A DNA stretch of 64,000 bases from Ahrensia marina (GCF_001293565.1 NZ_JXMU01000017.1:1-64000); one strand, 5' to 3'; counted from the stretch's first letter, positions 37,593-48,150 are shown. Notes: generated from the letters alone by a model not told the origin. A program made the numbers and translations.

Positions 37593-38372
37593 TTATACGC
37601 GCCGCTCAACCATCATTTTCTTGACCTCCGCAATCGCTTTCGCCGGGTTCAAGCCTTTCGGGCACGCCTGCGCGCAGTTCATGATCGTATGGCAACGATA
37701 CAAACGGAACGGGTCTTCCAGATCGTCCAGACGTTCACCGGTTGATTCGTCACGTGAATCAATCAGCCAGCGATAGGCTTGCAGCAGTACCGCAGGGCCG
37801 AGATAGCGGTCGCCGTTCCACCAATAGGACGGGCAGGACGTTGAACAGCAAGCACATAAGATACATTCATAAAGGCCGTCCAGTTTCTGGCGGTCTTCAT
37901 GGCTCTGCTTCCATTCTTTTTCAGGCGCAGGCGTCGTTGTTTTAAGCCACGGCTCGATTGAACGGTGCTGGGCGTAAAAATTTGTCAGGTCCGGCACAAG
38001 ATCTTTGACAACCGGCAGGTGCGGCAAAGGATAGACTTTCACCGTACCGTTAACTTCGTCCATACCCTTGGTACAGGCGAGCGTGTTGGTGCCGTCAATA
38101 TTCATCGCGCAGGAACCGCAAATACCTTCGCGGCATGAACGGCGCAGCGTCAACGTCGGGTCGATCTTGTTTTTGATATATAAAAGACCGTCGAGCACCA
38201 TCGGGCCGCAATCATCCATATCAACATGATAGGTGTCGATTGTCGGATTGGCATCATCGTCCGGCGACCAGCGATAGATACGGAATTCACGAATATTCTT
38301 CGCACCTTCCGGCTTCGGCCATGTCTTGCCTTCCGACATGGTGGAATTTTTTGGAAGTGTCAGTTCAGCCAT
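37593..38372 (-). CDS. sdhB: Succinate dehydrogenase iron-sulfur subunit
   Basis: SdhB carries electrons from FAD to quinone through three Fe-S clusters at the cytoplasmic face of the inner membrane. The 259-residue product has the [2Fe-2S] ligands [21 protein letters not shown] written across about residues 70-90 (CREGICGSC is the core), and the second set [12 protein letters not shown] with [14 protein letters not shown]. The ATG at 38372 with GAGGACG ahead is chosen over a longer frame to 38423. It is the last gene of sdhCDAB. The last 11 codons read [11 protein letters not shown], and these are repeated downstream. Confidence 0.97.
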   Translation of the reverse strand: MAELTLPKNSTMSEGKTWPKPEGAKNIREFRIYRWSPDDDANPTIDTYHVDMDDCGPMVLDGLLYIKNKIDPTLTLRRSCREGICGSCAMNIDGTNTLACTKGMDEVNGTVKVYPLPHLPVVKDLVPDLTNFYAQHRSIEPWLKTTTPAPEKEWKQSHEDRQKLDGLYECILCACCSTSCPSYWWNGDRYLGPAVLLQAYRWLIDSRDESTGERLDDLEDPFRLYRCHTIMNCAQACPKGLNPAKAIAEVKKMMVERRV

Positions 38373-38382
38373 TAATTCGTCC

Positions 38383-40230
38383 TCAATACACCCGTGCTTT
38401 CGGCGCGATTTTCGCCAGATCAATGCCAGGCTTCAAAAGATCAGTGTGAACGCCGCGATATTTAAGCGTCACCTCGCCGCTGTCAGAAACCCAGCTAAGT
38501 GTGTGCTTGCGCCAGTTTTCATCATCACGTCCCGCAAACGGGCCATCCACATAGTCTTCACGCGCATGGCTACCGCGGCTTTCTTTACGCGCTTCGGCGC
38601 CGTAAACCGTCGTGATCGCATTGGCCATCAGGTTTTCAAGCTCCAGCGTTTCCACCAGATCAGAATTCCAAATCATAGAGCGGTCCGTGACCTTCAGATC
38701 GGTAAGACCTTTATAGGCTTCGTCCATCCGGCGGCATCCGCTTTCCAATGTTTCCTGCGTGCGGAACACGGCTGCGTCTTCCTGCATGATTTTCTGCATG
38801 GTCAGGCGCAGTTCGGCCGTTGGTGTGCCGCCATTGGCATGGCGCAGACGGTCAAAACGCTCCATGATTTTATCGCAGGATTTCTCATTGATGTCAGGGA
38901 TTGCGCTTTCGCGGTCAATCACTTCGCCCGCACGGATCGCCGCTGCACGGCCAAACACAACGAGGTCGATTAGTGAGTTGGAACCCAAACGGTTCGCCCC
39001 GTGAACAGAGGCACAGCCCGCTTCGCCCACAGCCATAAGGCCCGGTGTGACACGGTCCGGTTCGTCAGCGGTCGGATTGAGCACTTCGCCCCAATAATTG
39101 GTCGGAATACCACCCATATTATAGTGAACCGTCGGCAGAACCGGGATCGGCTCTTTGGTCACATCCACACCGGCAAAAATCTTTGCGGATTCAGAAATGC
39201 CCGGCAAACGTTCATTTAGAACCGCAGGGTCAAGGTGATCGAGATGCAGGAAGATATGGTCCTTGTCTTTGCCGACACCACGCCCCTCGCGGATTTCCAT
39301 TGTCATACAGCGCGACACAACATCGCGTGATGCCAGATCTTTCGCCGATGGCGCATAGCGCTCCATAAAGCGCTCGCCTTCAGAGTTGACGAGATAGCCG
39401 CCTTCGCCGCGCGCGCCTTCGGTAATCAGACAGCCCGCGCCATAAATGCCGGTCGGGTGGAACTGGACAAATTCCATATCCTGAAGCGGCAGACCCGCAC
39501 GCGCAATCATGCCGCCGCCGTCACCGGTGCAGGTATGCGCCGATGTTGCCGAGAAATAGGCGCGGCCATAACCGCCAGTCGCCAAAACAACCATTTTGGC
39601 CGAAAAGCGGTGGATCGTGCCGTCATCAAGGTTCCATGCGACAACGCCTGTGCATGTGCCGTCATCATCCATGATCAGATCAAGCGCGAAATATTCAATA
39701 AAGAACTCCGCATTGTGCTTGAGGCTCTGGCCGTAAAGTGTGTGCAAAATCGCGTGGCCGGTCCGGTCAGCCGCAGCACAGGTGCGCTGTACGGGCGGTC
39801 CCTCGCCGTAATTCTGCATATGGCCGCCAAACGGGCGCTGATAGATTTTGCCTTCTTCATTTCGGCTGAACGGAACGCCGTAATGCTCCAGCTCGTAGAC
39901 CGCCTTTGGCGCTTCCATGGCCAGATATTGCATGGCATCGACATCGCCAAGCCAGTCTGAACCTTTGACCGTATCATACATATGCCACTGCCATGAATCC
40001 GGCGTCATGTTTTTGAGCGATGCGGCAATACCGCCCTGCGCGGCAACAGTGTGCGAGCGTGTCGGGAACACTTTTGAGATACAGGCCGTTTTAAAGCCTT
40101 GCTCGGCCATGCCGAGAGCTGCGCGCAAACCTGCGCCGCCGGCACCGACAACAACAACATCAAATTTATGATCTTCAAACTTATAGGCCTTGCCGGTGCT
40201 TCCGGCCGCCTTTGTTTCCTGCTTGCTCAT
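38383..40230 (-). CDS. sdhA: Succinate dehydrogenase flavoprotein subunit
   Basis: SdhA oxidises succinate to fumarate with covalent FAD. The 615-residue product has the FAD-binding [20 protein letters not shown], the FAD-histidine region [14 protein letters not shown] and active-site segments [20 protein letters not shown] and [20 protein letters not shown]. Length matches the family. Its start overlaps the sdhD stop (TAATG), and sdhB follows 10 bases later. Confidence 0.98.
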   Translation of the reverse strand: MSKQETKAAGSTGKAYKFEDHKFDVVVVGAGGAGLRAALGMAEQGFKTACISKVFPTRSHTVAAQGGIAASLKNMTPDSWQWHMYDTVKGSDWLGDVDAMQYLAMEAPKAVYELEHYGVPFSRNEEGKIYQRPFGGHMQNYGEGPPVQRTCAAADRTGHAILHTLYGQSLKHNAEFFIEYFALDLIMDDDGTCTGVVAWNLDDGTIHRFSAKMVVLATGGYGRAYFSATSAHTCTGDGGGMIARAGLPLQDMEFVQFHPTGIYGAGCLITEGARGEGGYLVNSEGERFMERYAPSAKDLASRDVVSRCMTMEIREGRGVGKDKDHIFLHLDHLDPAVLNERLPGISESAKIFAGVDVTKEPIPVLPTVHYNMGGIPTNYWGEVLNPTADEPDRVTPGLMAVGEAGCASVHGANRLGSNSLIDLVVFGRAAAIRAGEVIDRESAIPDINEKSCDKIMERFDRLRHANGGTPTAELRLTMQKIMQEDAAVFRTQETLESGCRRMDEAYKGLTDLKVTDRSMIWNSDLVETLELENLMANAITTVYGAEARKESRGSHAREDYVDGPFAGRDDENWRKHTLSWVSDSGEVTLKYRGVHTDLLKPGIDLAKIAPKARVY

Positions 40231-40610
40231 TAGTTGGCGAAACCCATTTTTAGAATGGCAAAGATGCTCGCGGCACCGATGACAAAAGTGAAAAAGATAT
40301 TGAAGATCAACAGCGCGAATTTTGTGCTTTCTGTATGAATATAATCTTCAATGACAACCTGCATACCAAGCTTGGCATGATACAGGCCGCTCAAAACAAC
40401 GAGCAGTAGAACGATCGCAACAAACGGGCTGCCAAGCGTTGCCCGCACAGCTTCATAGGGCTGCCCGATGGTTGTTATGACAATCCAGATAAAAGCCAGT
40501 AGCAAGGGCAGATTGGCAAGGGCTGTCAGGCGCTGGCGCCAGAAGTGTTCGGTACCGGACTTGGCCGCACCAAGGCCGCGAACGCGTTTAAGAGGTGTTA
40601 GCATGCTCAT
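40230..40610 (-). CDS. sdhD: Succinate dehydrogenase membrane anchor SdhD
   Basis: SdhD anchors the enzyme and contributes heme b and quinone sites. The 126-residue product has three membrane helices (about 33-52, 60-80 and 97-120) and the family pattern [17 protein letters not shown], with the histidine typical of heme/quinone region. It follows sdhC by 11 bases and overlaps sdhA (TAATG). Confidence 0.94.
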   Translation of the reverse strand: MSMLTPLKRVRGLGAAKSGTEHFWRQRLTALANLPLLLAFIWIVITTIGQPYEAVRATLGSPFVAIVLLLVVLSGLYHAKLGMQVVIEDYIHTESTKFALLIFNIFFTFVIGAASIFAILKMGFAN

Positions 40611-40621
40611 ATCTTATCCCC

Positions 40622-41020
40622 TCAAGTAACGCTGTAACCCACGATCCAGATCAGGACCGTAATGACGATGGATGCGACCATCGATGCATACGCAAGCTTG
40701 GTTGATGTCTGTTTCGACATTAGCGAGCCCGTATCCCAGACAAAGTGACGAAGGCCGCCAAGCATATGAAGCACCAAAGCCCATGTGTAGCCGAACATGA
40801 CAAGAATGCCGAACCATGAAGCAAAAAAGCCGTTTACCCAGTTAAAATAGGCTTCACCGGTTGCAGCGGCAATCAGCCACCAGGCAACCAACAGCGTGCC
40901 GGCGTAAAGCGCACATCCGGTAATACGGTGCATGATCGACATGACCATTGTCGGAATAGGCTTATAAATAGAAAGATGCGGTGATAGCGGCCGCTTGGAC
41001 TGCGCAGACGTCGAAGACAC
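40622..41020 (-). CDS. sdhC: Succinate dehydrogenase cytochrome b556 subunit
   Basis: SdhC is the larger cytochrome b anchor. The 132-residue product has the diagnostic start RPLSPHLSIYKPIPTMVMSI, HRITGCALYAG, three membrane helices and the heme-ligand histidine region LHMLGGLRHFVWDTG. The start codon is a GTG preceded by GGGGGAT. It is the first gene of the sdhCDAB operon. A possible promoter (TTGACG with 16 bases to TTAAAG) lies within 41021-41238, tentative. Confidence 0.95.
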   Translation of the reverse strand: MSSTSAQSKRPLSPHLSIYKPIPTMVMSIMHRITGCALYAGTLLVAWWLIAAATGEAYFNWVNGFFASWFGILVMFGYTWALVLHMLGGLRHFVWDTGSLMSKQTSTKLAYASMVASIVITVLIWIVGYSVT

Positions 41021-41238
41021 GAGAAATCCCCCGAGTTAAACCATAAGGGCAATCACAAAATTGCCACCTTTGTTGCAGTCTTTAACCCCGATATTCGAGC
41101 GCGTCAAAGACCTGAACCGTTTGAAACCGCACAATCGGTAAAAAACCGCACCAAAGTATATAATACCAATCGTTAATTTAGGCGCGGAATAGCAAAATCA
41201 AGGACATAAACACCCGTGATTATTGCCTAAACATGCAT

Positions 41239-41568
41239 TTAGCGTCGGCAGTCCGTCGGTACTTTGCCGCTGACAAACCAACTCGCAGTACGGCCCGCAA
41301 AAACAAGCGCATAGCCCGCCTTGCCATAACGTTCGCGCTGGCCGGGGGGATCGGCGGGCAATTCTGTATCAACGCCGCGCGAATCTGTGACATGCAAATT
41401 GGAGCCTGAACGGCGCACTGTCATGCTGACACCGTCGGTACAGCGCCACGTCGCTTGAGCAGGCTGCGCAGAGGTCGAAATGCCACTGCCTGATGAAGAA
41501 CAAGCAGCAAGACCCAGTAAAGGCACAAGAACGGCCAAAGGAGCGAATTTGATAGATATGCGATTCAT
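41239..41568 (-). CDS. MliC-like lipoprotein
   Basis: The product of 109 residues has a lipoprotein signal with lipobox LAAC (cysteine near residue 22) and a compact domain with WRCTDGVSMTVRRSG, YGKAGYALVFAG and a C-terminal cysteine, resembling the C-type lysozyme-inhibitor (MliC) family. The match is by pattern only. It is probably an outer-membrane lipoprotein that may blunt lysozyme. The ATG at 41568 is preferred to a long frame starting at 41655. It is divergent from the AEC transporter and shares a strand with the sdh operon. Confidence 0.62.
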   Translation of the reverse strand: MNRISIKFAPLAVLVPLLGLAACSSSGSGISTSAQPAQATWRCTDGVSMTVRRSGSNLHVTDSRGVDTELPADPPGQRERYGKAGYALVFAGRTASWFVSGKVPTDCRR

Positions 41569-41691
41569 CCGGTCAAAATATAATTTTGTATAGCGTGGCG
41601 CAATAGGCGGATCGCCGCAAGCAGACATAAGATTAAAAGCTTGCGGTTTGCGCAATAAATCTTAGTTTGGCGTCGTGTAAAGGAAATCAGT

Positions 41692-42639
41692 TTGCTCTCC
41701 ATCTTCCTCGCCGTTTTACCGGTCTTTATCCTGATTGCCGTTGGTTATGGCGCCGTGCGTTTGAACTATGTTCCGGACACGGTGGGCGATGCCCTTAACA
41801 GTTTTGCCGTAAAAGTTGCGGTGCCAGTGCTGTTGTTTCGCGCCATGCTCAATCTTGATTTTGCGGCAGCGTTTTCACCCCCCGCACTGGTCGGATTTTA
41901 CACCGGCGCTTTTTGCTGTTTTGTCCTTGGCATTATTCTGGCGCGTAAAATTTTCAAGCGCCGCCCGGGCGAAGCCGTATCGGTTGGCTTTGCAGCGACA
42001 TTTTCCAATTCGGTTCTCCTCGGGCTTGCCATTATAGAGCGCTCTTTTGGATCGGACGCATTGACGCCGGCATTTGGTATTATCGCCTTTCACGCACCAA
42101 GCATTTACATTCTTGGCATGGTGACAATGGAGTTGATGCGCCGTGATGGCAAAAGCCTGGGCAGCACACTTGTAACCGCAGGCAAATCCATTCTCGCCAA
42201 TTCCCTGATGATCGCCATATTGATCGGCGCGGCCTTTAATTTAGTTGGCATCACCCTGCCCGAGCCGGTCATGTCAGCCGTCGATATGATCGCAACAGCC
42301 GCCATTCCCGTCGCACTGGTCGGCATTGGCGCGGCCATGACCCGCTATAAAATCAGCGCCGGCCTGTCTGAAAGCATGCTGGTGGCCTGCCTGTCATTGA
42401 TGGTGCATCCGGCCATTGCATTTGGCTTGACGCATTATGTCTTCGCGCTGGAGCCGCAGACGGTACGCGCCGTCGTCGCGCTTGCTGCCATGCCGCCCGG
42501 TATGAATATCTATATTTTCGCGGTGATGTATGATCGCGCGGTTAATCTGGCCGCATCAGCCTTTTTGGTCTGCACAGCATTATCGGTGTTTACCGCAACG
42601 CTCTGGCTTTATGTTCTCAGCGTGACCATTCCGGCCTGA
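41692..42639 (+). CDS. AEC-family transporter
   Basis: The 315-residue product is an auxin-efflux-carrier (AEC) type transporter with about ten helices: the start FLAVLPVFILIAVGYGAVRL, VPVLLFRAMLNLDF, and a second half with AIPVALVGIGAAM and PPGMNIYIFAVMYDRA. Substrate unknown (organic acids in some homologues). The start is a TTG with AAGGAAAT ahead. Its 3' end overlaps the convergent diguanylate cyclase gene by 31 bases. Confidence 0.9.
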   Translation: MLSIFLAVLPVFILIAVGYGAVRLNYVPDTVGDALNSFAVKVAVPVLLFRAMLNLDFAAAFSPPALVGFYTGAFCCFVLGIILARKIFKRRPGEAVSVGFAATFSNSVLLGLAIIERSFGSDALTPAFGIIAFHAPSIYILGMVTMELMRRDGKSLGSTLVTAGKSILANSLMIAILIGAAFNLVGITLPEPVMSAVDMIATAAIPVALVGIGAAMTRYKISAGLSESMLVACLSLMVHPAIAFGLTHYVFALEPQTVRAVVALAAMPPGMNIYIFAVMYDRAVNLAASAFLVCTALSVFTATLWLYVLSVTIPA

Positions 42640-43829
42640 TTACTGCGGCGGTCTTTGCCCCGAACCTGATACGGGCCGGATTGCATATGCGCAAGACGTA
42701 CACAATTGCGCCCTTCCGATTTGGCACGATAAAGCGCGATATCGGCTAGCCGTGCCGCATCTGAAAAACTGGAGCGTGCACTCCACAATGAGACGCCGAT
42801 ACTCACCGTTACCGCTTTGTCATCAATAACCGGGTGCGTGAGTTGCGAAAACGCGCCGCAGACATAATCAGCGGCCAGCTTGGCTGTTTCGTCATTGGCA
42901 TTATACAAAATGAGGTTGAATTCTTCTCCGCCCATGCGCGAGACGATCGATTGCTCGATATCCAGCTTTTTCAGCAATCGCGCGCAGGCGATCAGAACCT
43001 CGTCACCCGAGTTATGGCCATAAGTGTCATTGACCTGTTTGAAATGATCAATATCCAGAGCGAGAACCGCGTGACTATTTACGCCCTCTGCCAGTGCTTC
43101 TTCAAATTTTGGCAGCTTTGCTTCAACGCCGCGCCGGTTGAGCAGACCAGTTAAGGTATCAGTTTCACTCGTGCGCCGCAGACTAAAAACAATTGTCGTC
43201 ATAAACATTGTTAGCAATGCCATTGCGATACACAGCCCCGCGACTGAAGACGTAAATTGCAATGTGAGCGATGTCATTGAGTTGGCATAATTCTCTACGG
43301 TAAGACGGTCACTTTCAATCCATAGAATTGCCCCTGCACGAAGCGGAAAATGCAGCGCGGTAACAATGGTCAGCCCATAAATTATTTGGTCAATCTTGCG
43401 TTTTTTAACTTTCCAAATGGAGACAATCGGATAGCCCAGAATGAATGTTCCAAAGACATTAACCGCAAATGTCCGCTTGAAAATATGGTCGTCGATATAT
43501 GAGTAATATGCGGAAATAAGAATTGAGCACACAAACATGGTCACAAGCGGCAAAAATTGCGTTCGCTTGGTATAATGCAGCGACAGTGCCGAGGCAAAAA
43601 GTGCCGCCATAGCCATATAGGCAATATTAGCGGGCATGTAATTAAGGGTTTCTGGAAACAGATTTCGCAGGAAGTCGAAGATAAAGCCGAAAGCGCCAAA
43701 CAGATAGGACGCGGAAAAAACCAAAGCTGATACGTGCTCTCTTGCATAATGATACACAAGATAGAACCCAAGTGAAAACACCAAGAATATTAGTGGGCTT
43801 ATAAGTTGGAAATATGATTGGTCGTCCAC
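42609..43829 (-). CDS. Membrane diguanylate cyclase (GGDEF)
   Basis: The product of 406 residues has an N-terminal membrane region of about seven helices (about residues 8-235) that I cannot assign to a named sensor family, and a C-terminal GGDEF domain: TLTGLLNRRGVEAKL, DIDHFKQVNDTYGHNSGDEV and the active site MGGEEF. The catalytic residues are intact, so it probably makes c-di-GMP. The RxxD inhibitory site expected five residues ahead is not seen. The GTG at 43829 with GGGGG ahead is preferred to a TTG at 43865. It overlaps the AEC gene tail-to-tail by 31 bases. Confidence 0.91.
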   Translation of the reverse strand: MDDQSYFQLISPLIFLVFSLGFYLVYHYAREHVSALVFSASYLFGAFGFIFDFLRNLFPETLNYMPANIAYMAMAALFASALSLHYTKRTQFLPLVTMFVCSILISAYYSYIDDHIFKRTFAVNVFGTFILGYPIVSIWKVKKRKIDQIIYGLTIVTALHFPLRAGAILWIESDRLTVENYANSMTSLTLQFTSSVAGLCIAMALLTMFMTTIVFSLRRTSETDTLTGLLNRRGVEAKLPKFEEALAEGVNSHAVLALDIDHFKQVNDTYGHNSGDEVLIACARLLKKLDIEQSIVSRMGGEEFNLILYNANDETAKLAADYVCGAFSQLTHPVIDDKAVTVSIGVSLWSARSSFSDAARLADIALYRAKSEGRNCVRLAHMQSGPYQVRGKDRRSNQAGMVTLRT

Positions 43830-43964
43830 AATTACCCCCGCTTCTATTACCGGAGAGTAACGCAAAATCCTGCATTAGGTTTTAACGATTGCAGATAATT
43901 AACATGTACCGATCAACATGGTTTACACTTTCTAAAAGAAAACACCGCGATGCACTACGGGCAA

Positions 43965-44001
43965 TAAAAAAAACCCGCTTCGCACGGGGCAAAACGGGCT
44001 T
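43965..44001 (-). terminator. Terminator of leuC
   Basis: On the minus strand AAGCCCGTTTTGC pairs with GCGAAGCGGGTTT (43989-44001 with 43971-43983, some G-U pairs, five-base loop), and a run of T follows (43973-43965). It lies about 25 bases after the leuC stop. Confidence 0.85.
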
Positions 44002-44025
44002 TCTTAAACGTCAAATCACAAAGTT

Positions 44026-45432
44026 TTAAATCTTGCGGATATCCACAAAGTGGCCCGCAATCGCCGCCGCTGCTGCCATTGCAGGCGACACAAGGTGCGT
44101 GCGGCCCTTAAAACCCTGACGGCCTTCAAAGTTTCGGTTGGATGTCGACGCGCAGCGCTCTTCCGGTTTCAAGCGGTCATCGTTCATCGCAAGACACATT
44201 GAACACCCCGGCTCACGCCAGTCAAAACCGGCCTCGATAAATATCTTATCAAGCCCTTCGGCTTCCGCCATTTCTTTAACGATACCAGAGCCCGGAACGA
44301 TCATCGCATCAACGCTTGATGCGACTTTCTTGCCTTCAACCACTTTGGCAACGGCGCGCAAATCTTCAATACGCCCATTGGTGCAGGATCCAATAAAGAC
44401 ACGGTCCAGTGTGATGTCCGTGATTTTGGTGCCCGGCTTAAGACCCATATATTCCAAGGCACGCCATTTGGATGCACGTGCATTGGCATCCTTGATGTCA
44501 TCCGGATTAGGCACTTCACCTTCAACCGAAATCACATCTTCAGGCGAAGAGCCCCAGGAAACGATTGGCGGCAAATTGGCCGCGTCCAGCACAACAACCT
44601 TGTCGTAATGCGCACCTTCATCGGTGTGCAATGTTTTCCAGTAATCCATAGCCATGTCGAGCGCGGCACCTTTCGGTGCGCGTGGCTTGTCTTTGATATA
44701 ATCAAAAGTCTTCTGATCGGGCGCGATAAGACCGGCGCGCGCACCGCCTTCGATCGTCATATTACAAACGGTCATGCGGCCTTCCATGGAAAGCGCTTCA
44801 ATCGCCTCACCGGCAAATTCAATCACATGGCCGGTACCGCCGGCTGTGCCGATTTCACCGATGATTGCCAGGATAATGTCTTTTGCGGTTACATTTTCCG
44901 GTGCTACGCCATCAACACGCACCAGCATGTTTTTGGCCTTCTTCTGGATCAGCGTTTGCGTCGCCAGCACATGCTCGACCTCTGACGTACCGATACCGTG
45001 CGCAAGCGCGCCGAATGCGCCATGCGTGGATGTGTGGCTGTCACCGCAAACAATGGTCATGCCCGGCAGTGTAAAGCCCTGCTCCGGTCCGACAATGTGA
45101 ACAATACCCTGACGCCTATCATTTTCCGAATAATATTCAACACCGAAGTCGGCAGCATTTTTCGCAAGTGCTTCCACCTGAATGCGGCTCTGTTCGTTCT
45201 TGATACCAAGATGACGGTCCGGCGATGTCGGCACATTGTGGTCCACAACAGCCAGTGTTTTATCCGGAGCGCGCACCGTGCGGTTCGTCATGCGCAAGCC
45301 TTCGAAAGCCTGCGGGCTTGTTACTTCATGCACAAGATGGCGATCAATATACAGAAGGCATGTGCCATCATCTGCCTGATGAACAAGGTGATCATCCCAA
45401 ATTTTATCATAAAGCGTGCGCGGTCCGGCCAT
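44026..45432 (-). CDS. leuC: 3-isopropylmalate dehydratase large subunit
   Basis: LeuC isomerises 2-isopropylmalate to 3-isopropylmalate in leucine biosynthesis with a [4Fe-4S] cluster. The 468-residue product has [38 protein letters not shown], the cluster motif CTNGR and the later pair CSMCLAMN. Length matches. leuD is not adjacent. In Rhizobiales leuC usually lies next to rplS; here several transporter genes separate them. It ends at the hairpin terminator noted separately. Confidence 0.97.
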   Translation of the reverse strand: MAGPRTLYDKIWDDHLVHQADDGTCLLYIDRHLVHEVTSPQAFEGLRMTNRTVRAPDKTLAVVDHNVPTSPDRHLGIKNEQSRIQVEALAKNAADFGVEYYSENDRRQGIVHIVGPEQGFTLPGMTIVCGDSHTSTHGAFGALAHGIGTSEVEHVLATQTLIQKKAKNMLVRVDGVAPENVTAKDIILAIIGEIGTAGGTGHVIEFAGEAIEALSMEGRMTVCNMTIEGGARAGLIAPDQKTFDYIKDKPRAPKGAALDMAMDYWKTLHTDEGAHYDKVVVLDAANLPPIVSWGSSPEDVISVEGEVPNPDDIKDANARASKWRALEYMGLKPGTKITDITLDRVFIGSCTNGRIEDLRAVAKVVEGKKVASSVDAMIVPGSGIVKEMAEAEGLDKIFIEAGFDWREPGCSMCLAMNDDRLKPEERCASTSNRNFEGRQGFKGRTHLVSPAMAAAAAIAGHFVDIRKI

Positions 45433-45579
45433 AGCGTGTCGTCCTGAATATACAGTGAATTAATTAGCGCTGATATGCACCCTAGTTAAGGGGTCGGTCA
45501 AGGCCACCAAGAGCACTTGACGTGCATGTGATAATTGGAGCATGAGCAGTTTTTAAGGCACTTGTGAGGCAGGCGATTT

Positions 45580-46473
45580 ATGTTCATTTTTGAAGCTGCT
45601 GCTATGCTTGCCGCCTTGGCATGGGCCTTTACCAGCATTTTATCTGCCGATCCGGCCAAACATTTAGGCGCAATCGCGTTTAACCGCTGGCGCATGACAA
45701 TGGTGTTTATCGCGCTTGCCACATGGGTCACATTGTTTGGCAGTTGGTCCAGCATTACCGGTGAAACATTCTGGCCCTTATTCTGGTCCGGCTTTATCGG
45801 CATTTTCCTTGGCGACACGGTTTTGTTTTTGACCATGAACCGCATGGGCCCGCGCCGGACTGCGATTTTGTTTTCGATGAACGCGCCAATGTCTGTTGTG
45901 CTCGGCTATCTTTTTCTGGACGAAGCATTGGCACCGCAAACCTTTTTGGGGGTCATCATCACCATTTGCGGCGTGATTTTAGCCATCATTTTTGGCAAGC
46001 GTAAAACCCAGCTCCACAAATGGGAAAGTGTCACCGGTTCGCTTTGGGTCGGCATATTGTTCGGCACGTTGGCCGCATTGGCTCAGGCACTTGGCGCACT
46101 GATCGCACGGCCGGTTATGGAAAGCGGCGTTGACCCTGTCGCCGCATCCGCTTTGCGGGTGGGTACCGCATCACTCGGCCTGCTGGCTTTGATGTTTCTG
46201 CCTTACAAGAACTTGAAGCAAACAAACCCCGGCACAGTTTCAATCTGGGCGCAGGTCGCTCTGTCCGGCCTCCTTGGCATGGGACTTGGCATGACGCTGT
46301 TGCTGTTTGCGCTGTCAGGCGGGAAAGTCGGCGTTATCACAACATTATCGGCCACCACGCCCGCGCTCCTGTTGCCTATTTTATGGTGGCGCACAAAAGA
46401 GGCACCGGCGCTTGGCGCGTGGATTGGCGCCATTCTTGTGGTGCTTGGCAGCGCCCTTATCTTTAACGGCTAG
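45580..46473 (+). CDS. DMT-family transporter (EamA domains)
   Basis: The 297-residue product has ten hydrophobic segments in two EamA repeats: first repeat with SADPAKHLGAIAFNRWRM and PRRTAILFSMNAPMSVVLGY, second with ALSGGKVGVITTLSATTPAL. The substrate is unknown. GAGG precedes the ATG by about ten bases. It is convergent with the ABC permease, and the 27-base gap holds nothing notable. Confidence 0.88.
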   Translation: MFIFEAAAMLAALAWAFTSILSADPAKHLGAIAFNRWRMTMVFIALATWVTLFGSWSSITGETFWPLFWSGFIGIFLGDTVLFLTMNRMGPRRTAILFSMNAPMSVVLGYLFLDEALAPQTFLGVIITICGVILAIIFGKRKTQLHKWESVTGSLWVGILFGTLAALAQALGALIARPVMESGVDPVAASALRVGTASLGLLALMFLPYKNLKQTNPGTVSIWAQVALSGLLGMGLGMTLLLFALSGGKVGVITTLSATTPALLLPILWWRTKEAPALGAWIGAILVVLGSALIFNG

Positions 46474-46500
46474 GCTGAGAGTTTTCCCTGCCGGAATTGT

Positions 46501-47328
46501 TCAGCGTTCTTGCGATTTACGCATTTTCTTTTCGATCTGGCGCAAGCCGAGGGACAATCCGATTGTCAGTACCAGATAGATATAGGCAACAATCGAATAG
46601 GTTTCGAAAAACCGGAAAGAGCCGGACGCATAGACCTTGCCCATCTGCGTCAGATCAGCAACGCCAAGCACGGACACAAGCGAAGAATCTTTCACCATTG
46701 CAACAAAATCATTGCCGAGCGGCGGCAAAATAGTGCGGATGGCCTGCGGAAAGACAATCAGGCGAAACCGCTGCCAGGGCGACAGGCCAAGCGCTTCGGC
46801 CGCTTCTACCTGCCCTTCATCAACCGAAAGAATACCGGCGCGAAATACTTCGGCAATAAAAGCGGAATAGCCGATCATCAGCGCCAGAATTGCCCGCCAT
46901 ATCAGCGGAATATCGCGGGTGCGGAACTCGCTTGTTATGCCGGCCTGCTGCAAGGGCTGTGTGACCGTATCGATAAGCCAGGCAAGAGCAGGCGCGCCGA
47001 CAAAGGCAATATAAAAAAGCAGAACCAGCATCGGAATGCCGCGGATGACCTCGACATAAAACCGGGCGATTTGCCTGAGGACAATCGATTTTGAGAGCCC
47101 CATCAGCGCGAAAATCAAGCCCAGCAATGTCGCCAGCGCAAAGCCGACCAGCGTGACAAAGACGGTAATATATACGCCTTTGGAAACAGCATTGGCGATT
47201 TGCGTATAAAGACCATTGGTTGCAATGACATAGGCGATCGCAACGGCAATCAGCCCGAGAGCAACCAGCCAATAGGGAAAGTCGCCCGACTTTTTGCCCG
47301 GCGACTTGTGTTTTTCAGGGTTCAACAA
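46501..47328 (-). CDS. Amino-acid ABC transporter permease
   Basis: The 275-residue product is a polar amino-acid ABC permease of the His/Glu/Gln type: the segment SKGVYITVFVTLVGFALATL, YVEVIRGIPMLVLLFYIAFV, and the EAA-type loop VEAAEALGLSPWQRFRLIVFPQ that contacts the ATPase. About five to six helices. It follows the binding-protein gene by 18 bases on the same strand. No ATPase gene is adjacent, so one from elsewhere must be used. Confidence 0.92.
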   Translation of the reverse strand: MLNPEKHKSPGKKSGDFPYWLVALGLIAVAIAYVIATNGLYTQIANAVSKGVYITVFVTLVGFALATLLGLIFALMGLSKSIVLRQIARFYVEVIRGIPMLVLLFYIAFVGAPALAWLIDTVTQPLQQAGITSEFRTRDIPLIWRAILALMIGYSAFIAEVFRAGILSVDEGQVEAAEALGLSPWQRFRLIVFPQAIRTILPPLGNDFVAMVKDSSLVSVLGVADLTQMGKVYASGSFRFFETYSIVAYIYLVLTIGLSLGLRQIEKKMRKSQER

Positions 47329-47346
47329 TTGCGGCTATATCCGGCT

Positions 47347-48150
47347 TTATTCGCCAAGCTTGTAGTCAAGGAACCATTTTTTATTAAGCGCATCAATCGT
47401 GCCGTCGGCCTTCATGGACGCAATCGCCGCGTTGACCGGCTCCACATATTCAGAGCCTTTCGGGAAAATAAAACCGAAATTGTCTGTGCCGAGTGCTTCG
47501 TCATAGAGCTTCAAACCACCGTCAGAGGCTTCGACATAACCTTTACCGGCAACACCGTCGGTTAGAACCACATCAACATCACCGGCGCGCAATGCCTGCA
47601 CCGTTGCGCCGAATGTTTCCATCAACTTGATACGCGGGTTGGCTTCATCGCCGTCAAGCACGTCATAAACCGCGGTGTAAAACGGTGTTGTGCCGGGCTG
47701 TGCGCCCACCAAACCGTCTTCAAATGCGGCAAAGCTTTTAGAATCGGTAAAACGGTCTTCGTCGGCGCGAACCAGCATGAACATTTCAGACACCATGTAG
47801 GAATCCGAAAAGTCGACTTTTTCCTTGCGGTCTTCTTTGATTGAAATGCCTGTCATGCCCATGTCGTACTGGCCGTCGGAGACAGCCTGAATCATCGCAT
47901 CCCATGAGGTATTCTGATATTCGATAGTAGCGTTCAGACGCTTGCCGATTTCTTCAACAGCATCATATTCCCAGCCGATCTGCTCGCCCGTTTTCGGGTC
48001 AATAAACTGAAGCGGCGGATAGGCATTTTCAGTCACAACAGTGATTGTCTTGCCGCCAAGATCAGGCAGGTCCTGCGCTGAAACACTGGGTACAACGGCA
48101 AGGGAAACAGCCAGAGCTGCCATAGATAAAAATAGGCGTTTGGTAATCAT
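47347..48150 (-). CDS. Amino-acid ABC substrate-binding protein
   Basis: The product of about 267 residues has a signal peptide (cleaved after VSAQ, residue 26) and a family 3 periplasmic binding domain: [32 protein letters not shown]-like [20 protein letters not shown] and [11 protein letters not shown]. It delivers a polar amino acid to the permease downstream. The ATG at 48150 with GGAG ahead is preferred to a TTG one codon before. Confidence 0.92.
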   Translation of the reverse strand: MITKRLFLSMAALAVSLAVVPSVSAQDLPDLGGKTITVVTENAYPPLQFIDPKTGEQIGWEYDAVEEIGKRLNATIEYQNTSWDAMIQAVSDGQYDMGMTGISIKEDRKEKVDFSDSYMVSEMFMLVRADEDRFTDSKSFAAFEDGLVGAQPGTTPFYTAVYDVLDGDEANPRIKLMETFGATVQALRAGDVDVVLTDGVAGKGYVEASDGGLKLYDEALGTDNFGFIFPKGSEYVEPVNAAIASMKADGTIDALNKKWFLDYKLGE

